Source of the DNA: Rhizobium sp. Q54
Lineage (GTDB): Bacteria > Pseudomonadota > Alphaproteobacteria > Rhizobiales > Xanthobacteraceae
Length of the DNA: 64,000 nucleotides
Assembly: GCA_945870035.1 (NCBI GenBank)
Contig: CAMBQQ010000001.1
Location: forward strand, 23,809 to 87,808
Direction: 5' to 3'
A model generated the notes under the pieces. It was not told the DNA's origin and made no database searches. It saw nothing but the letters and a program-made list of their open reading frames with translations. A program made the position numbers and the translations under genes. Positions within the stretch are counted from its first letter, which is position 1, and each line of letters begins with the position of its first letter. Positions 18,312-28,335 of the stretch are shown in pieces.

Positions 18312-18915
18312 TGCGTTCGGGCGCGGCCTTGTCGTATTCCTCGCCGCCCATTTTGCCCTGGCTCACTTCGGCGACGATCGCGCCGGTCGACGGCAAACTC
18401 TCGCGCTCGATCTGCGTCGCCGGATCCCAAAGCTTCGAGCGCACGATCGCCTTCGAGCAATGGAAGAACACCGTGTCGATGTGAATGACCAGAACGCTGC
18501 GCGGCAATTTGCCGTTCACGGCGAAGCTTTGCATCAGGTCGGGATCGATCGAGATCGAGGCGCGGCCGTTCACCCGCAACGTCTCGCCGATGCCGGGGAT
18601 GAGAAACAACACGGCGATACGCGGATCGCGCAGGATGTTGCGAAAGCCATCGACGCGATTGTTGCCGGGCCGATCGGGAATGGCGAGCGTCCTGTCGTCG
18701 AGAATGCGCACGAAGCCCGCCGCGTCGCCTTTCGGCGAACAATCGAGCCCTTCCGGGCCGCCGGTGGCAATGGCGACGAAAGGCGCAGCCTCGATCAATT
18801 TGCGGTAGCTCGGGCTGAGATGGTCGATCTCCTTGGCGAGCGAAGGACCGTAGGGCTTGCCGTAGAGCGCCTCGAGCTGTTCGACGGTCGTGATCAGATG
18901 GTCGGTCCCGGCCAT
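18292..18915 (-). CDS. pyridoxamine 5'-phosphate oxidase family flavoprotein (MSMEG_1061-like)
   Basis: FMN-binding split-barrel protein of 207 residues of the PPOX class. The core is at residues 45-130: VAIATGGPEGLDCSPKGD, the RPGNNRVDGFRNIL phosphate-binding block and VLFLIPGIGETLRVNGRA. This pattern fits the MSMEG_1061-type FMN flavoproteins rather than true PdxH, so a redox or detoxification role is more likely than vitamin B6 synthesis. It follows mtaB by 20 bp on the same strand and overlaps the RluA-type gene tail to tail. Confidence 0.85.
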   Translation of the reverse strand: MAGTDHLITTVEQLEALYGKPYGPSLAKEIDHLSPSYRKLIEAAPFVAIATGGPEGLDCSPKGDAAGFVRILDDRTLAIPDRPGNNRVDGFRNILRDPRIAVLFLIPGIGETLRVNGRASISIDPDLMQSFAVNGKLPRSVLVIHIDTVFFHCSKAIVRSKLWDPATQIERESLPSTGAIVAEVSQGKMGGEEYDKAAPERIKAMLY

Positions 18916-18935
18916 TGGCGTAATTCCTTATTGTA

Positions 18936-20156
18936 TCAAGCCGCGATCAATTGCCGGCCGTCATGCGCGGCGATCGTCAAATCCAGCATAACACCCGGCG
19001 CGGCGGCAGTCGCGAGCCACACGGCAGTAAACTGTTCGGTGCGGCCGATGCCGCCGCGCTCGGTCAGCACCGTGCGCCGCGCGCCGATCTGCGATGCGAG
19101 ATGAGCGCGCAGTGCTGCCTCGCCCTTGCCGCGCAGGCGCTGCGCGCGCTCCTTGATAACGGCGCGGTCAAGCTGCGGCATACGCGCCGCCGGCGTGCCG
19201 GGGCGCGGCGAGAACGGAAACACATGAAGCTGCGTCAAGCCGCAGTCATCGACGAGGTCGAGCGAGCGCGCGAACATATCCTCGGACTCGGTCGGGAAGC
19301 CGGCGATGATATCGGCGCCGAATACGACATCGGGGCGCAGACGGCGCACGTCGTTGCAGAAACGAATGGCGTCAGCACGCGAATGCCGTCGCTTCATGCG
19401 CTTGAGGATCATGTCGTCGCCGGCCTGCAACGACAGATGCAAATGCGGCATCAAACGCGGCTCGTTGGAGATCGCGTCGAGCAGGTCGGCGTCAGCCTCG
19501 ACCGAATCGATGGAAGACAGCCGCAATCGCGCAATCTCGGGCACCTCGCGCAACAGCCGCTTGACCAAAGCGCCGAGTTTCAAGTCGCCATCGCGGTAGC
19601 TGGTAATATCGACGCCGGTCAACACGATCTCGCGGTAGCCGTTGCCGACCAAGCGGCGCGCCTGCGCCACCACGTCGTCTACCGGCAATGAGCGCGAATT
19701 GCCGCGCCCGAAAGGAATAATGCAGAAGGTGCAGCGATGGTCGCAGCCGTTCTGCACCTGCACGAAAGCGCGGGTATGGCCGTCGATAGCATCGACGCCA
19801 TGCGCGGCGAGCGTTTTCGCTGCCATGATGTCGCCGACGGCGACGCGCGCATCGCTGGCCCACGCGCGCGCATCGAGCTTCTCTTCATTGCCAAGGACGC
19901 GATCGACTTCCGGCATGGCGGCGAATGTCGCGGCCTCGGCCTGCGCCGCGCAGCCGGTGACGACGATGCGCACGTCGGGCCGTTCGCGCCTGATGCGGCG
20001 GATGTTCTGGCGCGCCTGCTTCACCGCTTCCGATGTCACCGCGCAGGTATTGACCACCACGGCATTGTCGAAACCTGCAGCGAACGCTTGCCGCCGGATC
20101 ACTTCCGACTCGGCAATGTTGAGCCGGCAGCCGAAGGTGACGATATCGACACTCAT
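18936..20156 (-). CDS. mtaB: tRNA t6A37 methylthiotransferase MtaB
   Basis: Radical-SAM enzyme of 406 residues that converts t6A37 to ms2t6A37 in tRNA. Three Cys of the N-terminal MTTase domain are visible (FGCRLN at 10, VNTCAV near 38, VTGCAA near 70) and the radical-SAM motif is CDHRCTFC. The C-terminal TRAM region is present. The reading frame runs upstream into a repeat element, but the ATG at 20156 (MSVDIVTFGC) is the conserved start. It follows dapF on the same strand, a common Rhizobiales order, with a BIME in the 145-bp gap. Confidence 0.94.
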   Translation of the reverse strand: MSVDIVTFGCRLNIAESEVIRRQAFAAGFDNAVVVNTCAVTSEAVKQARQNIRRIRRERPDVRIVVTGCAAQAEAATFAAMPEVDRVLGNEEKLDARAWASDARVAVGDIMAAKTLAAHGVDAIDGHTRAFVQVQNGCDHRCTFCIIPFGRGNSRSLPVDDVVAQARRLVGNGYREIVLTGVDITSYRDGDLKLGALVKRLLREVPEIARLRLSSIDSVEADADLLDAISNEPRLMPHLHLSLQAGDDMILKRMKRRHSRADAIRFCNDVRRLRPDVVFGADIIAGFPTESEDMFARSLDLVDDCGLTQLHVFPFSPRPGTPAARMPQLDRAVIKERAQRLRGKGEAALRAHLASQIGARRTVLTERGGIGRTEQFTAVWLATAAAPGVMLDLTIAAHDGRQLIAA

Positions 20157-20172
20157 GCGACAATCTCCGCTT

Positions 20173-20294
20173 GCACCCTCCCCTGGAGGGGGAGGGTCGG
20201 ATCGCTGCAAGCGATCCGGGGTGGGGTGATCTTCAAAGTCACCCCCTCCCGGCGAGCTTCGCTCGCCGACCTCCCCCCTCCAGGGGGAGGTGAA
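20173..20294. repeat. BIME-like inverted repeat, CTCCCC/GGGGAG family, copy 3
   Basis: Outer arms CACCTCCCCCTGGAGGG-like at the right end (20269-20292) mirror CCCTCCCCTGGAGGGGGAGGG at the left (20176-20196). Internal hairpins ATCGCTTGCAGCGAT-like at 20200-20216 and GGCGAGCTTCGCTCGCC at 20251-20267. It fills the dapF-mtaB gap. Confidence 0.85.
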
Positions 20295-20301
20295 GAAAAA
20301 A

Positions 20302-21186
20302 CTATGACGCTGCGACCTGTTCAAACAACTTCGGATCGAACGTCCCGTTGAACTCGAACGCCACCGGCCCGGTCATCAGCACATGATCGTCGGGCCGCCA
20401 TTCGATGGTCAGTTCGCCGCCCGGCAGCGTGATCCTGACCTTGCGTTCGGTACGCCTCAACCGCGCCGCCGCCACGGCGGTGGCGCAAGCGGCCGAGCCG
20501 CAGGCCTTGGTCAATCCCGCGCCGCGCTCCCAGGTGCGGATGACGATGTGCTCGCGATCCACAATATGCGCGAGCGTGATGTTGGCGCGGTCGGGAAAGA
20601 TCGGGTGGTTTTCCAACAGCGGCCCGAAGCGTTCGAGATCATAGGCGTAAGGGTCGTCGACCCAGAAGATCGCATGCGGGTTGCCCATGTTCACCACCGC
20701 CGGCGAATGCAGCAGGGGCTTGTCGATCGGCCCGATCTGCAATTCGATGGCGCGCGTGTCGCGGAACTCCTCGGCCAGCGGAATTTCGTTCCAGGCAAAG
20801 CGGGGCTTGCCCATGTCGATGGTGAACAGGCCGTCGGCGCCTTTCCAGGCATTGAGAATGCCGGCTTTGGTCTCGAAGGTGAGCGCATCCTTGCCATTCC
20901 CAGCCGACACGATCGAGGCGACGCAGCGCATGCCGTTGCCGCAGGCGCCGGCTTCGGAGCCGTCGCTGTTGTAGATGCGGATGAACGCCTCGGTGCCCGG
21001 CGAGCGCGGCGGGTAGAGCGCCATCAACTGGTCGTAGGGCGCGCCCTCGGGAGAGGCCACCGCCCGCGCCTCGTCGGCGGCAATCGCGGCCGGCCTCTCA
21101 CCGGCAGAATCACGCAGATCGACGACGACAATTTCATTGCCGGCGCCGTTCATCTTGACGAAAGGTCGATTGGCGAGCACGCCCAT
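20302..21186 (-). CDS. dapF: diaminopimelate epimerase DapF
   Basis: Interconverts LL- and meso-diaminopimelate for lysine and peptidoglycan synthesis; 294 residues, cytoplasmic. The two catalytic cysteines are present: C82 in GACGNGMRC and C229 in [10 protein letters not shown], the usual Cys-Cys thiol pair. The reading frame extends upstream, but the ATG at 21186 gives [18 protein letters not shown], the usual family start. It leads the minus-strand run dapF - mtaB - flavoprotein. The gene downstream on the other strand (21332) is divergent. Confidence 0.96.
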   Translation of the reverse strand: MGVLANRPFVKMNGAGNEIVVVDLRDSAGERPAAIAADEARAVASPEGAPYDQLMALYPPRSPGTEAFIRIYNSDGSEAGACGNGMRCVASIVSAGNGKDALTFETKAGILNAWKGADGLFTIDMGKPRFAWNEIPLAEEFRDTRAIELQIGPIDKPLLHSPAVVNMGNPHAIFWVDDPYAYDLERFGPLLENHPIFPDRANITLAHIVDREHIVIRTWERGAGLTKACGSAACATAVAAARLRRTERKVRITLPGGELTIEWRPDDHVLMTGPVAFEFNGTFDPKLFEQVAAS

Positions 21187-21331
21187 AATAAAGATCGCCG
21201 GTTGGCGGTTATCCCGGCTTCTGCCCGGGTTCCGCCGTTTTATATGGCGAATAATCGCCGATTGGCCATAGCCATGATAAAAAGGCAGATATGCCGGCGA
21301 ATCGCGGCGCTGCCGCGGGAGTTCGGAGCCT

Positions 21332-21922
21332 ATGATGTCACTTTCGCGCATATGCCTGGCGGTGCCGGTCGCCTTATTCATGGCGCTCGGAAGCAACGCC
21401 GCGCTGGCGCAAAGCGCGCCGCCCGCCGGCCCGCCGGTGCCGTCGCAGCTCCAAGCGGGCGACGCCTTTGGCGAAACCGTAACGCTGCCGGACCGCACCA
21501 TCGTTTACATGAAGGGCCAGACCAACTGGGATGTCGCCTTCGACACGCTCAAGGATACGTTCAAGTCGCTGGCCGAGTATCTCGACAAGCAGGCGCTCAA
21601 GCCGACCGGCCCGCTGATCACGATCTACACCGAGACCGACGATCGCGGCTTCTCGTTCCAGGCGGCGGCGCCGATCGCCGCCGCGCCGGCCAATCCGCCC
21701 AAGGGCGACATTGCCATCGCTGTCGCGCCGGGCGGCAAGGCACTCAAGTTCGTGCACCGCGGCTCATACGACTCGATGGATTCCACCTATGAGGCCATCA
21801 CCAATTACCTCGACGACAAGCAGCTTGAAGCCAAGGACCTGTTCATCGAGGAATACCTCACCGATCCGGTGAAAACCGATCCGAACAATCTCATCATCAA
21901 CGTGTTTGTCCCCATCAAATGA
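21332..21922 (+). CDS. exported GyrI-like (effector-binding domain) protein
   Basis: Protein of 196 residues with a signal peptide (residues 1-26, cleavage after ALAQ) and a GyrI/AraC-effector-type domain spanning about 55-195, seen in [48 protein letters not shown] and [11 protein letters not shown]. Normally this fold binds small hydrophobic ligands in the cytoplasm; here it is exported, so a periplasmic ligand-binding or carrier role is inferred. ATGATG gives two equivalent starts. It overlaps the next gene by 4 bp (ATGA), so the two exported proteins are translationally coupled. Confidence 0.8.
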   Translation: MMSLSRICLAVPVALFMALGSNAALAQSAPPAGPPVPSQLQAGDAFGETVTLPDRTIVYMKGQTNWDVAFDTLKDTFKSLAEYLDKQALKPTGPLITIYTETDDRGFSFQAAAPIAAAPANPPKGDIAIAVAPGGKALKFVHRGSYDSMDSTYEAITNYLDDKQLEAKDLFIEEYLTDPVKTDPNNLIINVFVPIK

Positions 21923-22605
21923 AGACCCCAATGCGCAACCTCATTCTCTGTGTCGCAGCCGCGGCCTTTTTCGCCGGGCCGGCGCTCGCCGCCGACAAGC
22001 TGCTGACCGTCACCGGCGACGCGACCGTCAACGTCGCGCCCGACACCGCGGTGATCCGCATTGGCGTCACCACCACCGCCAAGACGGCGCGCGAAGCCAG
22101 CGAAGGCAATGCCCGCCAGGCCACCGCGGTGCTGGCCGCGATCAAGGAGTCCGGCATCGGCGACCGCGACGTGCAGACATCGCGCCTGTCGCTGCAACCG
22201 CAATACGATCAAAGCAAAGCCGGCCCCGCGCGGCTGCTTGGCTTTCAGGTGACCAACCAGCTCACGGTGAAATTTCACGACATCGCCAAGCTGCCGGGCT
22301 TCCTCGACCGGGCCATTGCCGCCGGCGCCAACGAAATGTCCGGCATCGAATTCATCGTCTCCGAACAGTCCAAATTGCTCGATCAGGCCCGCGACGACGC
22401 CGTCGCCGATGCCCGCCGCAAGGCCGAGCTTTATGCCAAGGCGGCCGGCGTCAAGGTCGGCCAGGTGGTGACCATCTCCGAAGAGGGCCCCAACGGACCG
22501 CCGCGCCCGATGGTGCAGGCGATGCGGGCCGGCGCCGTGCCGGTCGCCCCCGGGGAACAGACCCTGCGCGCCTCCGTCACCGTCAGTTTCGCGATAATCC
22601 CTTGA
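21919..22605 (+). CDS. exported SIMPL/DUF541 domain protein
   Basis: Periplasmic protein of 228 residues; signal peptide 1-24 ending ALAAD, then the SIMPL (DUF541) domain with TVTGDATVNVAPDTAVIRIGV at its start and ARRKAELYAKAAGVKVGQVV toward the end. The E. coli relative YggE protects against oxidative stress by an unknown mechanism. Start ATG at 21919 overlaps the preceding stop (ATGA). An alternative ATG at 21931 (MRNLILC) fits the signal peptide equally well. The pairing with the GyrI-like exported protein suggests a joint envelope role, which is inference. Confidence 0.87.
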   Translation: MKTPMRNLILCVAAAAFFAGPALAADKLLTVTGDATVNVAPDTAVIRIGVTTTAKTAREASEGNARQATAVLAAIKESGIGDRDVQTSRLSLQPQYDQSKAGPARLLGFQVTNQLTVKFHDIAKLPGFLDRAIAAGANEMSGIEFIVSEQSKLLDQARDDAVADARRKAELYAKAAGVKVGQVVTISEEGPNGPPRPMVQAMRAGAVPVAPGEQTLRASVTVSFAIIP

Positions 22606-22626
22606 TATTGAAGGATATTGTCTGCC

Positions 22627-22655
22627 TTGACTTAAAAGGCCCCGGCCCCTAGGTT
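22627..22655 (+). promoter_or_regulatory. candidate sigma-70 promoter of ffh
   Basis: TTGACT (22627-22632), a 17-bp spacer, then TAGGTT (22650-22655). The -35 box is strong and the -10 weak, as common in alphaproteobacteria. The transcript would have a leader of about 118 nt before the ffh ATG at 22780. Confidence 0.6.
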
Positions 22656-22779
22656 CGCCGCACTTAATCGCTACGAGACAAAAGACCGACCCGCCGCCCG
22701 GCCCTTAGAGACCGGAGGCCACCGCCCGACAGCGCAATGCGCCCTCGGGCGTTATGTTGTTCGTGCTTTAGGGAACTCG

Positions 22780-24348
22780 ATGTTCGACAATCTGTCGGAA
22801 AAATTAGGCGGCATTCTCGACAAGCTCACCCGCCGCGGTGCGCTGCGCGAAGCCGACGTCGACGAGGCGATGCGCGAAGTTCGCCGCGCGCTGCTGGAAG
22901 CCGACGTCGCGCTCGATGTCGCGAAGGCTTTTGTCGACAACGTCAAGAAGCAGGCGGTCGGCGTCGAGGTCGTCAAGTCGGTCACGCCCGGCCAGATGGT
23001 CGTCAAGATCGTTCACGACCAACTCGTCGCCACTTTGGGCGCCGAAGCGCAGGCGATCGATCTTCATGCCGCGCCGCCGGTCGCCATCATGATGGTCGGC
23101 CTGCAAGGCTCCGGCAAAACCACCACCACCGCCAAGCTGGCGCTGCGCCTGACGCAGCGGCAGAAGAAAAAAGTTCTGATGGCCTCGCTCGACGTGCGCC
23201 GTCCGGCCGCCATGGAGCAACTCGCGGTGCTCGGCCGCGACACGCAGATCGATACGCTGCCGGTCGTCGCCGGCCAGTTGCCGCCGCAGATCGCGACGCG
23301 CGCGCTCGCCGCGGCGCGCCTCGGCGGCTACGACGTCGTGCTGCTCGACACCGCCGGCCGCACCACACTCGACGACGAGATGATGAACGAGGCGGCCGCG
23401 GTCAAGAAAGCCGCCAATCCGCATGAAGTGCTGTTGGTCGCCGACAGTCTGACGGGCCAGGACGCCGTCAATCTGGCGCGCGCCTTCGACGAACGCGTCG
23501 GCTTGACCGGCATCGTGCTGACCCGCGTCGATGGCGACGGCCGCGGCGGCGCGGCTTTGTCGATGCGCGCCGTCACCAACAAGCCGATCAAGCTGATCGG
23601 CACCGGCGAAAAGATGGACGCGCTGGAGGAATTCGACCCGGCGCGCATCGCCGGCCGCATTCTCGGCATGGGCGACATCGTCGCGCTGGTGGAAAAAGCC
23701 TCCGCCAATATCGACGCCGAAAAGGCGATGCGCGTCGCCGAGAAGATGCGCAAGGGCGCATTCGATCTGTCCGACATGCGCGAGCAATTGATGCAGATGG
23801 CGTCGATGGGCGGCATTGGCGGCCTGATGGGCATGATGCCCGGCGTCGCCAAGATGAAGAATCAGATCGCCAATGCCGGCATCGACGACAAGGTGTTGAA
23901 GCGTCAGGTCGCCATCATCGACTCAATGACGCCGCAGGAACGCCGCAACCCGGACCTGCTCAAGAACAGCCGCAAGAAGCGCATCGCCGCCGGCTCCGGC
24001 ACATCGCCCGAGCAGATCAACAAGCTTCTGAAAATGCATCGCGGCATGGCCGACATGATGAAGGCCATGGGCAAAGGCAAGCGCGGACCGATGGCGGGCC
24101 TCGGCCAGATGATGGGTTTCGGCGCTGGCGGCGCGGGCGCCATGCCCTCTCCGGAGCAGATGGCCGAGATGGCCAAGAAAATGCCGGGCGGACAATTGCC
24201 GCCGGGCTTTCCGGGCGCAGGCAGCGCCGGGGGACTTCCGCCCACCATGCCGGGGCTGCCGCCAACCATGCCGGGGCTGCCGGGCTTGGGCACACCCGGA
24301 AAATTCCCAGGCATTCAAGGTCTGCCCGGCTTCGGCAAAAAGAAATAA
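22780..24348 (+). CDS. ffh: signal recognition particle protein Ffh
   Basis: SRP54 GTPase of 522 residues that binds signal sequences with 4.5S RNA. NG domain with GLQGSGKTTT at 107-116, DTAGR, and TRVDGDGRGG; the M domain is Met-rich (LMQMASMGGIGGLMGMMPGV) with SRKKRIAAGSGTSPEQINKLL as the RNA-binding helix. The C-terminus ends in a Gly/Pro/Met tail with a repeated PPTMPGL unit, longer than in E. coli Ffh (453 aa). First gene of the ffh-rpsP-rimM-trmD-rplS block. Confidence 0.97.
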   Translation: MFDNLSEKLGGILDKLTRRGALREADVDEAMREVRRALLEADVALDVAKAFVDNVKKQAVGVEVVKSVTPGQMVVKIVHDQLVATLGAEAQAIDLHAAPPVAIMMVGLQGSGKTTTTAKLALRLTQRQKKKVLMASLDVRRPAAMEQLAVLGRDTQIDTLPVVAGQLPPQIATRALAAARLGGYDVVLLDTAGRTTLDDEMMNEAAAVKKAANPHEVLLVADSLTGQDAVNLARAFDERVGLTGIVLTRVDGDGRGGAALSMRAVTNKPIKLIGTGEKMDALEEFDPARIAGRILGMGDIVALVEKASANIDAEKAMRVAEKMRKGAFDLSDMREQLMQMASMGGIGGLMGMMPGVAKMKNQIANAGIDDKVLKRQVAIIDSMTPQERRNPDLLKNSRKKRIAAGSGTSPEQINKLLKMHRGMADMMKAMGKGKRGPMAGLGQMMGFGAGGAGAMPSPEQMAEMAKKMPGGQLPPGFPGAGSAGGLPPTMPGLPPTMPGLPGLGTPGKFPGIQGLPGFGKKK

Positions 24349-24408
24349 CCGCTTTCGACTTCAACTTAACTCAAACGATCAACTCAAAGTTCAACAAAGG
24401 AAACTACA

Positions 24409-24831
24409 ATGTCTCTCGTTATCCGCATGGCTCGCGCCGGCACCAAGAAGCGCCCATTCTATCACATCGTGCTCGCCGACTCGCGTTCGCCGCGCGATGG
24501 CCGCTTCATCGAGCGTCTCGGCTACTACAATCCGCTGCTGCCGAAGGACAAGGAAGAGCGCCTCAAGCTCGACCTCGACAAGGTCAAGGCGTGGATGGTC
24601 AAGGGCGCGCAGCCGTCCGATCGCGTCAGCCGCTTTCTCGATGCCGCCGGCGTGTTGAAGCGCGAGAAGCGCAACAACCCGACCAAGGCCGTGCCGCGCA
24701 AGGAGCGCAAGGCGCTGAAGGAAGAAGCGCTGAAGGTGAAGGAAGCCGCCGCCGCCGAAGCCAAGGCCGCAGCGCAAGCCAAGGCCAACGAAAAGGCGGC
24801 CGCCGACAAGGCCGCTGCCGCCGCGAAGTAG
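24409..24831 (+). CDS. rpsP: 30S ribosomal protein S16
   Basis: S16 binds the 5' domain of 16S rRNA and helps 30S assembly. Residues 1-80 are the conserved protein ([28 protein letters not shown]). The remaining 60 residues are an Ala/Lys/Glu-rich helical extension absent from E. coli S16 (82 aa) but usual in Rhizobiales. SD AAAGGAAACTACA precedes the ATG at 24409. It lies 60 bp after ffh and 12 bp before the likely rimM start. Confidence 0.97.
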   Translation: MSLVIRMARAGTKKRPFYHIVLADSRSPRDGRFIERLGYYNPLLPKDKEERLKLDLDKVKAWMVKGAQPSDRVSRFLDAAGVLKREKRNNPTKAVPRKERKALKEEALKVKEAAAAEAKAAAQAKANEKAAADKAAAAAK

Positions 24832-24843
24832 TTGCGACCGACC

Positions 24844-25386
24844 GTGGCTCGCGACACCAGCAAGTCACCGGCTCCCTCACCGGGAAACAAAGTCCGCGTC
24901 GCCCGTATCGGGGCGCCGCATGGCGTGCGGGGCGAACTCAAGCTGTGGTCGTTCACCGGCGACCCGGCGGCGGTCGCCGATTACGGCCCGCTGGAATCAG
25001 AAGACGGCAAACGCCGTTTTGAAATCGAGACAATGCGCCCGGCGAAAGATCATTTCATCGTGCGCATTGCCGGTGTCGCCGACCGCGACGCGGCGGCGAA
25101 GCTCACCAACATCGACCTGTTCGTGCCGCGCGAGCGGCTGCCGGCCATCGATGAAGACGACACTTACTATCATGCCGACCTGATTGGACTGGCCGCCGTC
25201 ACGCCGGAAGGCGTTGCGCTAGGCCACGTCACCGCGCTGCATAACTTCGGCGCCGGCGACCTGATCGAGATTGCCACGGCGCAAGGCGGCGAGCCGCTGC
25301 TGCTGCCGTTCACCGACGCCATCGTGCCGGAAGTCGACATCGCGGCGAAGAAAGTCGTCGTCGTGCTGCCGAGTGTGACGGAGTAG
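24844..25386 (+). CDS. rimM: ribosome maturation factor RimM
   Basis: Assembly factor that acts on the 16S 3' domain via S19. Two domains: N-terminal RimM barrel ([19 protein letters not shown]) and C-terminal PRC barrel ([29 protein letters not shown]), ending [21 protein letters not shown]. The start is uncertain: GTG at 24844 gives 180 residues, while TTG at 24832, one base past the rpsP stop, would add four; neither has a clear SD, suggesting coupling to rpsP translation. trmD follows after 6 bp. Confidence 0.93.
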   Translation: MARDTSKSPAPSPGNKVRVARIGAPHGVRGELKLWSFTGDPAAVADYGPLESEDGKRRFEIETMRPAKDHFIVRIAGVADRDAAAKLTNIDLFVPRERLPAIDEDDTYYHADLIGLAAVTPEGVALGHVTALHNFGAGDLIEIATAQGGEPLLLPFTDAIVPEVDIAAKKVVVVLPSVTE

Positions 25387-25392
25387 CCCGGT

Positions 25393-26094
25393 ATGTGGCG
25401 CGCATCGGTGCTGACCATTTTTCCGGAGATGTTTCCAGGGCCGCTCGGCGTCAGCCTCGCCGGCCGGGCGCTCAGCGCCGGACTGTGGTCGCTGGAGGCC
25501 ATCGACATCCGCGCGCACGCCATCGACAAGCACGGCACCGTCGATGACACGCCGGCCGGCGGCGGCCCCGGCATGGTGATGAAGGCCGACGTGCTGGCAA
25601 AGGCGCTCGACAGCATTCGCGCTGACCCTCGCCCCCGCCTGCTGATGAGCGCGCGTGGCGCGCCGCTGACGCAAGCCCGCGTCGTCCAACTCGCCAAAGG
25701 CGACGGCGCCGTCATCCTGTGCGGCCGCTTCGAGGGCATCGACGAACGGCTGATCGCGGCGCGCGGCCTGGAAGAAGTCTCGATCGGCGACTTCGTCCTG
25801 TCCGGAGGCGAAACCGCGGCGCTGACCCTGCTGGACGCCTGCGTCCGGCTCATTCCCGGCGTCATGGGCAAGGAGGCCTCCGGGGTCGAGGAGAGCTTCT
25901 CCGACGGCCTGTTGGAATACCCGCAATACACCCGCCCCGCCGTATTTGAGGGGGGGCCGATCCCGGACATCCTGACTTCCGGCGACCACGGCAAGGTCGC
26001 CAAATGGCGCCTTTCCGAGGCCGAAAGACTGACCAAAGAGCGCCGTCCGGACCTCTGGGCGGCCTATTTGGCGCGGAAAAAGCCCACGTTTTGA
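25393..26094 (+). CDS. trmD: tRNA (guanine37-N1)-methyltransferase TrmD
   Basis: SPOUT (trefoil-knot) methyltransferase making m1G37 in tRNA to prevent frameshifting; 233 residues, homodimer. Conserved features: [13 protein letters not shown] at the start, [14 protein letters not shown], the knot segments [13 protein letters not shown] and [19 protein letters not shown], and the C-terminal helix with [18 protein letters not shown]. Starts 6 bp after rimM. The order rpsP-rimM-trmD-rplS is the classical ribosome maturation operon. Confidence 0.97.
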   Translation: MWRASVLTIFPEMFPGPLGVSLAGRALSAGLWSLEAIDIRAHAIDKHGTVDDTPAGGGPGMVMKADVLAKALDSIRADPRPRLLMSARGAPLTQARVVQLAKGDGAVILCGRFEGIDERLIAARGLEEVSIGDFVLSGGETAALTLLDACVRLIPGVMGKEASGVEESFSDGLLEYPQYTRPAVFEGGPIPDILTSGDHGKVAKWRLSEAERLTKERRPDLWAAYLARKKPTF

Positions 26095-26194
26095 TGGGTG
26101 ACAACTTCGCCTAAGTGTACTAGAAGCTCGCCAACCCATTCAGACCAAGCATGACCGCGCGCCGGTTGCTGGCGCCGCCGAGGAGATTTGAGCC

Positions 26195-26617
26195 ATGAAC
26201 CTGATCGCACAGCTCGACAAAGAGCAGATGGAAAAACTGTCCGCCGGCAAGACCATGCCGGACTTCGGCCCCGGCGACACCGTGCTGGTGAACGTCAAGG
26301 TCAAGGAAGGCGACAAGAGCCGCATCCAGGCCTACGAAGGCGTTTGCATCGGCCGCCACGGCGCCGGCATCAGCCAGAACTTCACCGTCCGCAAGATTTC
26401 GTATGGCGAAGGCGTCGAACGCGTGTTCCCGCTGTTCGCGCCGATGATCGACTCGGTGAAGGTCGTGCGCCGCGGCAAGGTGCGCCGCGCCAAGCTGTAT
26501 TATCTGCGCGGTCTGCGCGGCAAGGCTGCCCGCATCGAGGCGGAAACGACCCAGAACCCGGGCGCCGTTGCCAAGGAAGCCGCCCGCGAAGCTGCCAAGA
26601 CGGCCGCCACCAAGTAG
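26195..26617 (+). CDS. rplS: 50S ribosomal protein L19
   Basis: L19 sits at the 30S-50S interface. Length 140 residues; the conserved body [11 protein letters not shown] to [15 protein letters not shown] spans 1-115, followed by an Ala/Lys-rich tail of about 25 residues as usual in Rhizobiales. GAGGAGATTTGAGCC precedes the ATG at 26195, giving a strong SD. A hairpin with a short T-run follows 26 bp after the stop and probably ends the ffh-rplS transcript. Confidence 0.97.
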   Translation: MNLIAQLDKEQMEKLSAGKTMPDFGPGDTVLVNVKVKEGDKSRIQAYEGVCIGRHGAGISQNFTVRKISYGEGVERVFPLFAPMIDSVKVVRRGKVRRAKLYYLRGLRGKAARIEAETTQNPGAVAKEAAREAAKTAATK

Positions 26618-26643
26618 GCGCAGCGATTGACCAAGACTGCTTC

Positions 26644-26668
26644 AAGGGGCCGGCGTTCGGCCCCTTTT
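26644..26668 (+). terminator. intrinsic terminator after rplS
   Basis: AAGGGGCCG (26644-26652) pairs with CGGCCCCTT (26658-26666), loop GCGTT, followed by only four T. The stem is strong and the T-run short. Confidence 0.7.
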
Positions 26669-26906
26669 GCATGTCTGCTGCCTTGCGCGCCATTTCGTTG
26701 TCGGAACCATTCCAATCGACTATATAGCCCCCATGGTTTCCAAGGCTTGCCGCATCATCCTCGCCGACCACACCCGCCTGCCCTGGCGGTTTTTTGGCCG
26801 GCTGACGGCTGTCCAGGCCGGACTCTGATCGTTTGCCGCCGGCACAAAGCCGGACGCCTGCGAACCGCTTTTCCCTTTTCGACTTTGCACAAGGTTATCC
26901 TTAGTC

Positions 26907-28310
26907 ATGAAACCGCGCACCCTCTACGACAAATTGTGGGACGATCATCTGGTCGACGAACAGCCGGACGGCACCGCGCTGCTTTATATCGACCGCCACA
27001 TCGTCCACGAGGTCACCTCGCCGCAAGCCTTCGAAGGCCTGCGCATGGCGGGGCGCAAAGTGCATGCACCGGAAAAAACACTGGCCGTGGTCGATCACAA
27101 CGTTCCGACATCGGACCGTTCGCTGCCCAACCCCGATCCGGAAAGCACCATCCAGATTGAAGCGCTGGCGCAGAACGCACGCGACTTCGGCCTCACTTAT
27201 TTCGACGAGTTCGATAAGCGCCAGGGCATCTGTCACATCATCGGGCCTGAGCAGGGCTTCACGCTGCCGGGCACGACAATCGTCTGCGGCGACAGCCACA
27301 CCGCGACGCATGGCGCCTTCGGCGCGCTCGCCTACGGCATCGGCACATCCGAAGTCGAGCATGTGCTGGCGACGCAAACCTTGATCCAGAAGAAGTCGAT
27401 GAACATGCGCGCCGTGGTCGATGGCGTGCTGCCGGAAGGCGTGACGTCGAAGGACATCATCCTCGCCATCATCGGCGAGATCGGCACCGCCGGCGGCACC
27501 GGCTACGCGCTGGAATATGCCGGCGAGGCGATCCGCTCGCTGTCGGTCGAAGGCCGCATGACGGTGTGCAACATGTCGGTTGAAGGCGGCGCCAAGGCCG
27601 GCTTCATCGCGCCCGACGAGAAGATCTACACCTATCTCAAGGGCCGGCCGATGGCGCCCAAGGGCGAGGCCTGGGACCAGGCCATGCGCTATTGGGAAAC
27701 CCTGCACTCCGACGACGGCGCGCATTTCGACCGCGAAATCAGGCTCGATGCCGCCGCGCTGCCGCCCATCGTCACCTGGGGCACCAGCCCCGAACAGGTC
27801 GCCTCGATCTCGGGCCGCGTCCCGGTCCTGGCGGAAATCGCCGACGAAAAGAAGCGCATCGCGGCCGAGCGTTCGCTCGGTTACATGGGCCTCAAGGGCG
27901 GCGAGAAGATCACCGACATCAAGCTCGACCGCATCTTCATCGGCTCCTGCACCAATGGCCGCATCGAAGATTTGCGCGCGGTCGCCAAGATCGCCGAAGG
28001 CAAGACCGTCAACGGCAATGTCTATGCGATGATCGTGCCGGGCTCCGGCCTCGTCAAGGAACAGGCGGAAGCCGAAGGCCTCGACAAGATCTTCAAGGCC
28101 GCCGGCTTCGACTGGCGCGAGCCGGGCTGCTCGATGTGCCTCGCGATGAACCCGGACAAGCTGAAGCCGGAAGAGCGTTGCGCCTCGACCTCGAACCGCA
28201 ACTTCGAAGGCCGTCAGGGCTACAAAGGCCGCACCCATCTGGTGTCGCCGGCGATGGCGGCGGCGGCGGCGATCGCCGGGCACTTTGTCGATGTGAGAGA
28301 GTGGAAGTGA
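26907..28310 (+). CDS. leuC: 3-isopropylmalate dehydratase large subunit LeuC
   Basis: Aconitase-family subunit that, with LeuD, isomerises 2- to 3-isopropylmalate in leucine synthesis. Length 467 residues. The [4Fe-4S] ligands are C348 in [11 protein letters not shown] and C408/C411 in [32 protein letters not shown] is the substrate-site stretch. AAGGTTATCC precedes the ATG. A strong terminator follows directly, so leuD, 3.5 kb downstream, is transcribed separately. The 289-bp upstream region has a TATATA stretch at about 26722 and a small GC hairpin near 26838. Confidence 0.97.
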   Translation: MKPRTLYDKLWDDHLVDEQPDGTALLYIDRHIVHEVTSPQAFEGLRMAGRKVHAPEKTLAVVDHNVPTSDRSLPNPDPESTIQIEALAQNARDFGLTYFDEFDKRQGICHIIGPEQGFTLPGTTIVCGDSHTATHGAFGALAYGIGTSEVEHVLATQTLIQKKSMNMRAVVDGVLPEGVTSKDIILAIIGEIGTAGGTGYALEYAGEAIRSLSVEGRMTVCNMSVEGGAKAGFIAPDEKIYTYLKGRPMAPKGEAWDQAMRYWETLHSDDGAHFDREIRLDAAALPPIVTWGTSPEQVASISGRVPVLAEIADEKKRIAAERSLGYMGLKGGEKITDIKLDRIFIGSCTNGRIEDLRAVAKIAEGKTVNGNVYAMIVPGSGLVKEQAEAEGLDKIFKAAGFDWREPGCSMCLAMNPDKLKPEERCASTSNRNFEGRQGYKGRTHLVSPAMAAAAAIAGHFVDVREWK

Positions 28311-28335
28311 CGCTCAGACGTCCGTGAATAATCAA

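Noticed and set aside
20157-20324. N-terminal extension of MtaB through the repeat element
   Set aside because: The added residues are translated palindrome sequence; the conserved protein starts at 20156.
26901-28283. 460-codon reading frame antisense to leuC
   Set aside because: Low-complexity composition and no motifs; leuC is certain.
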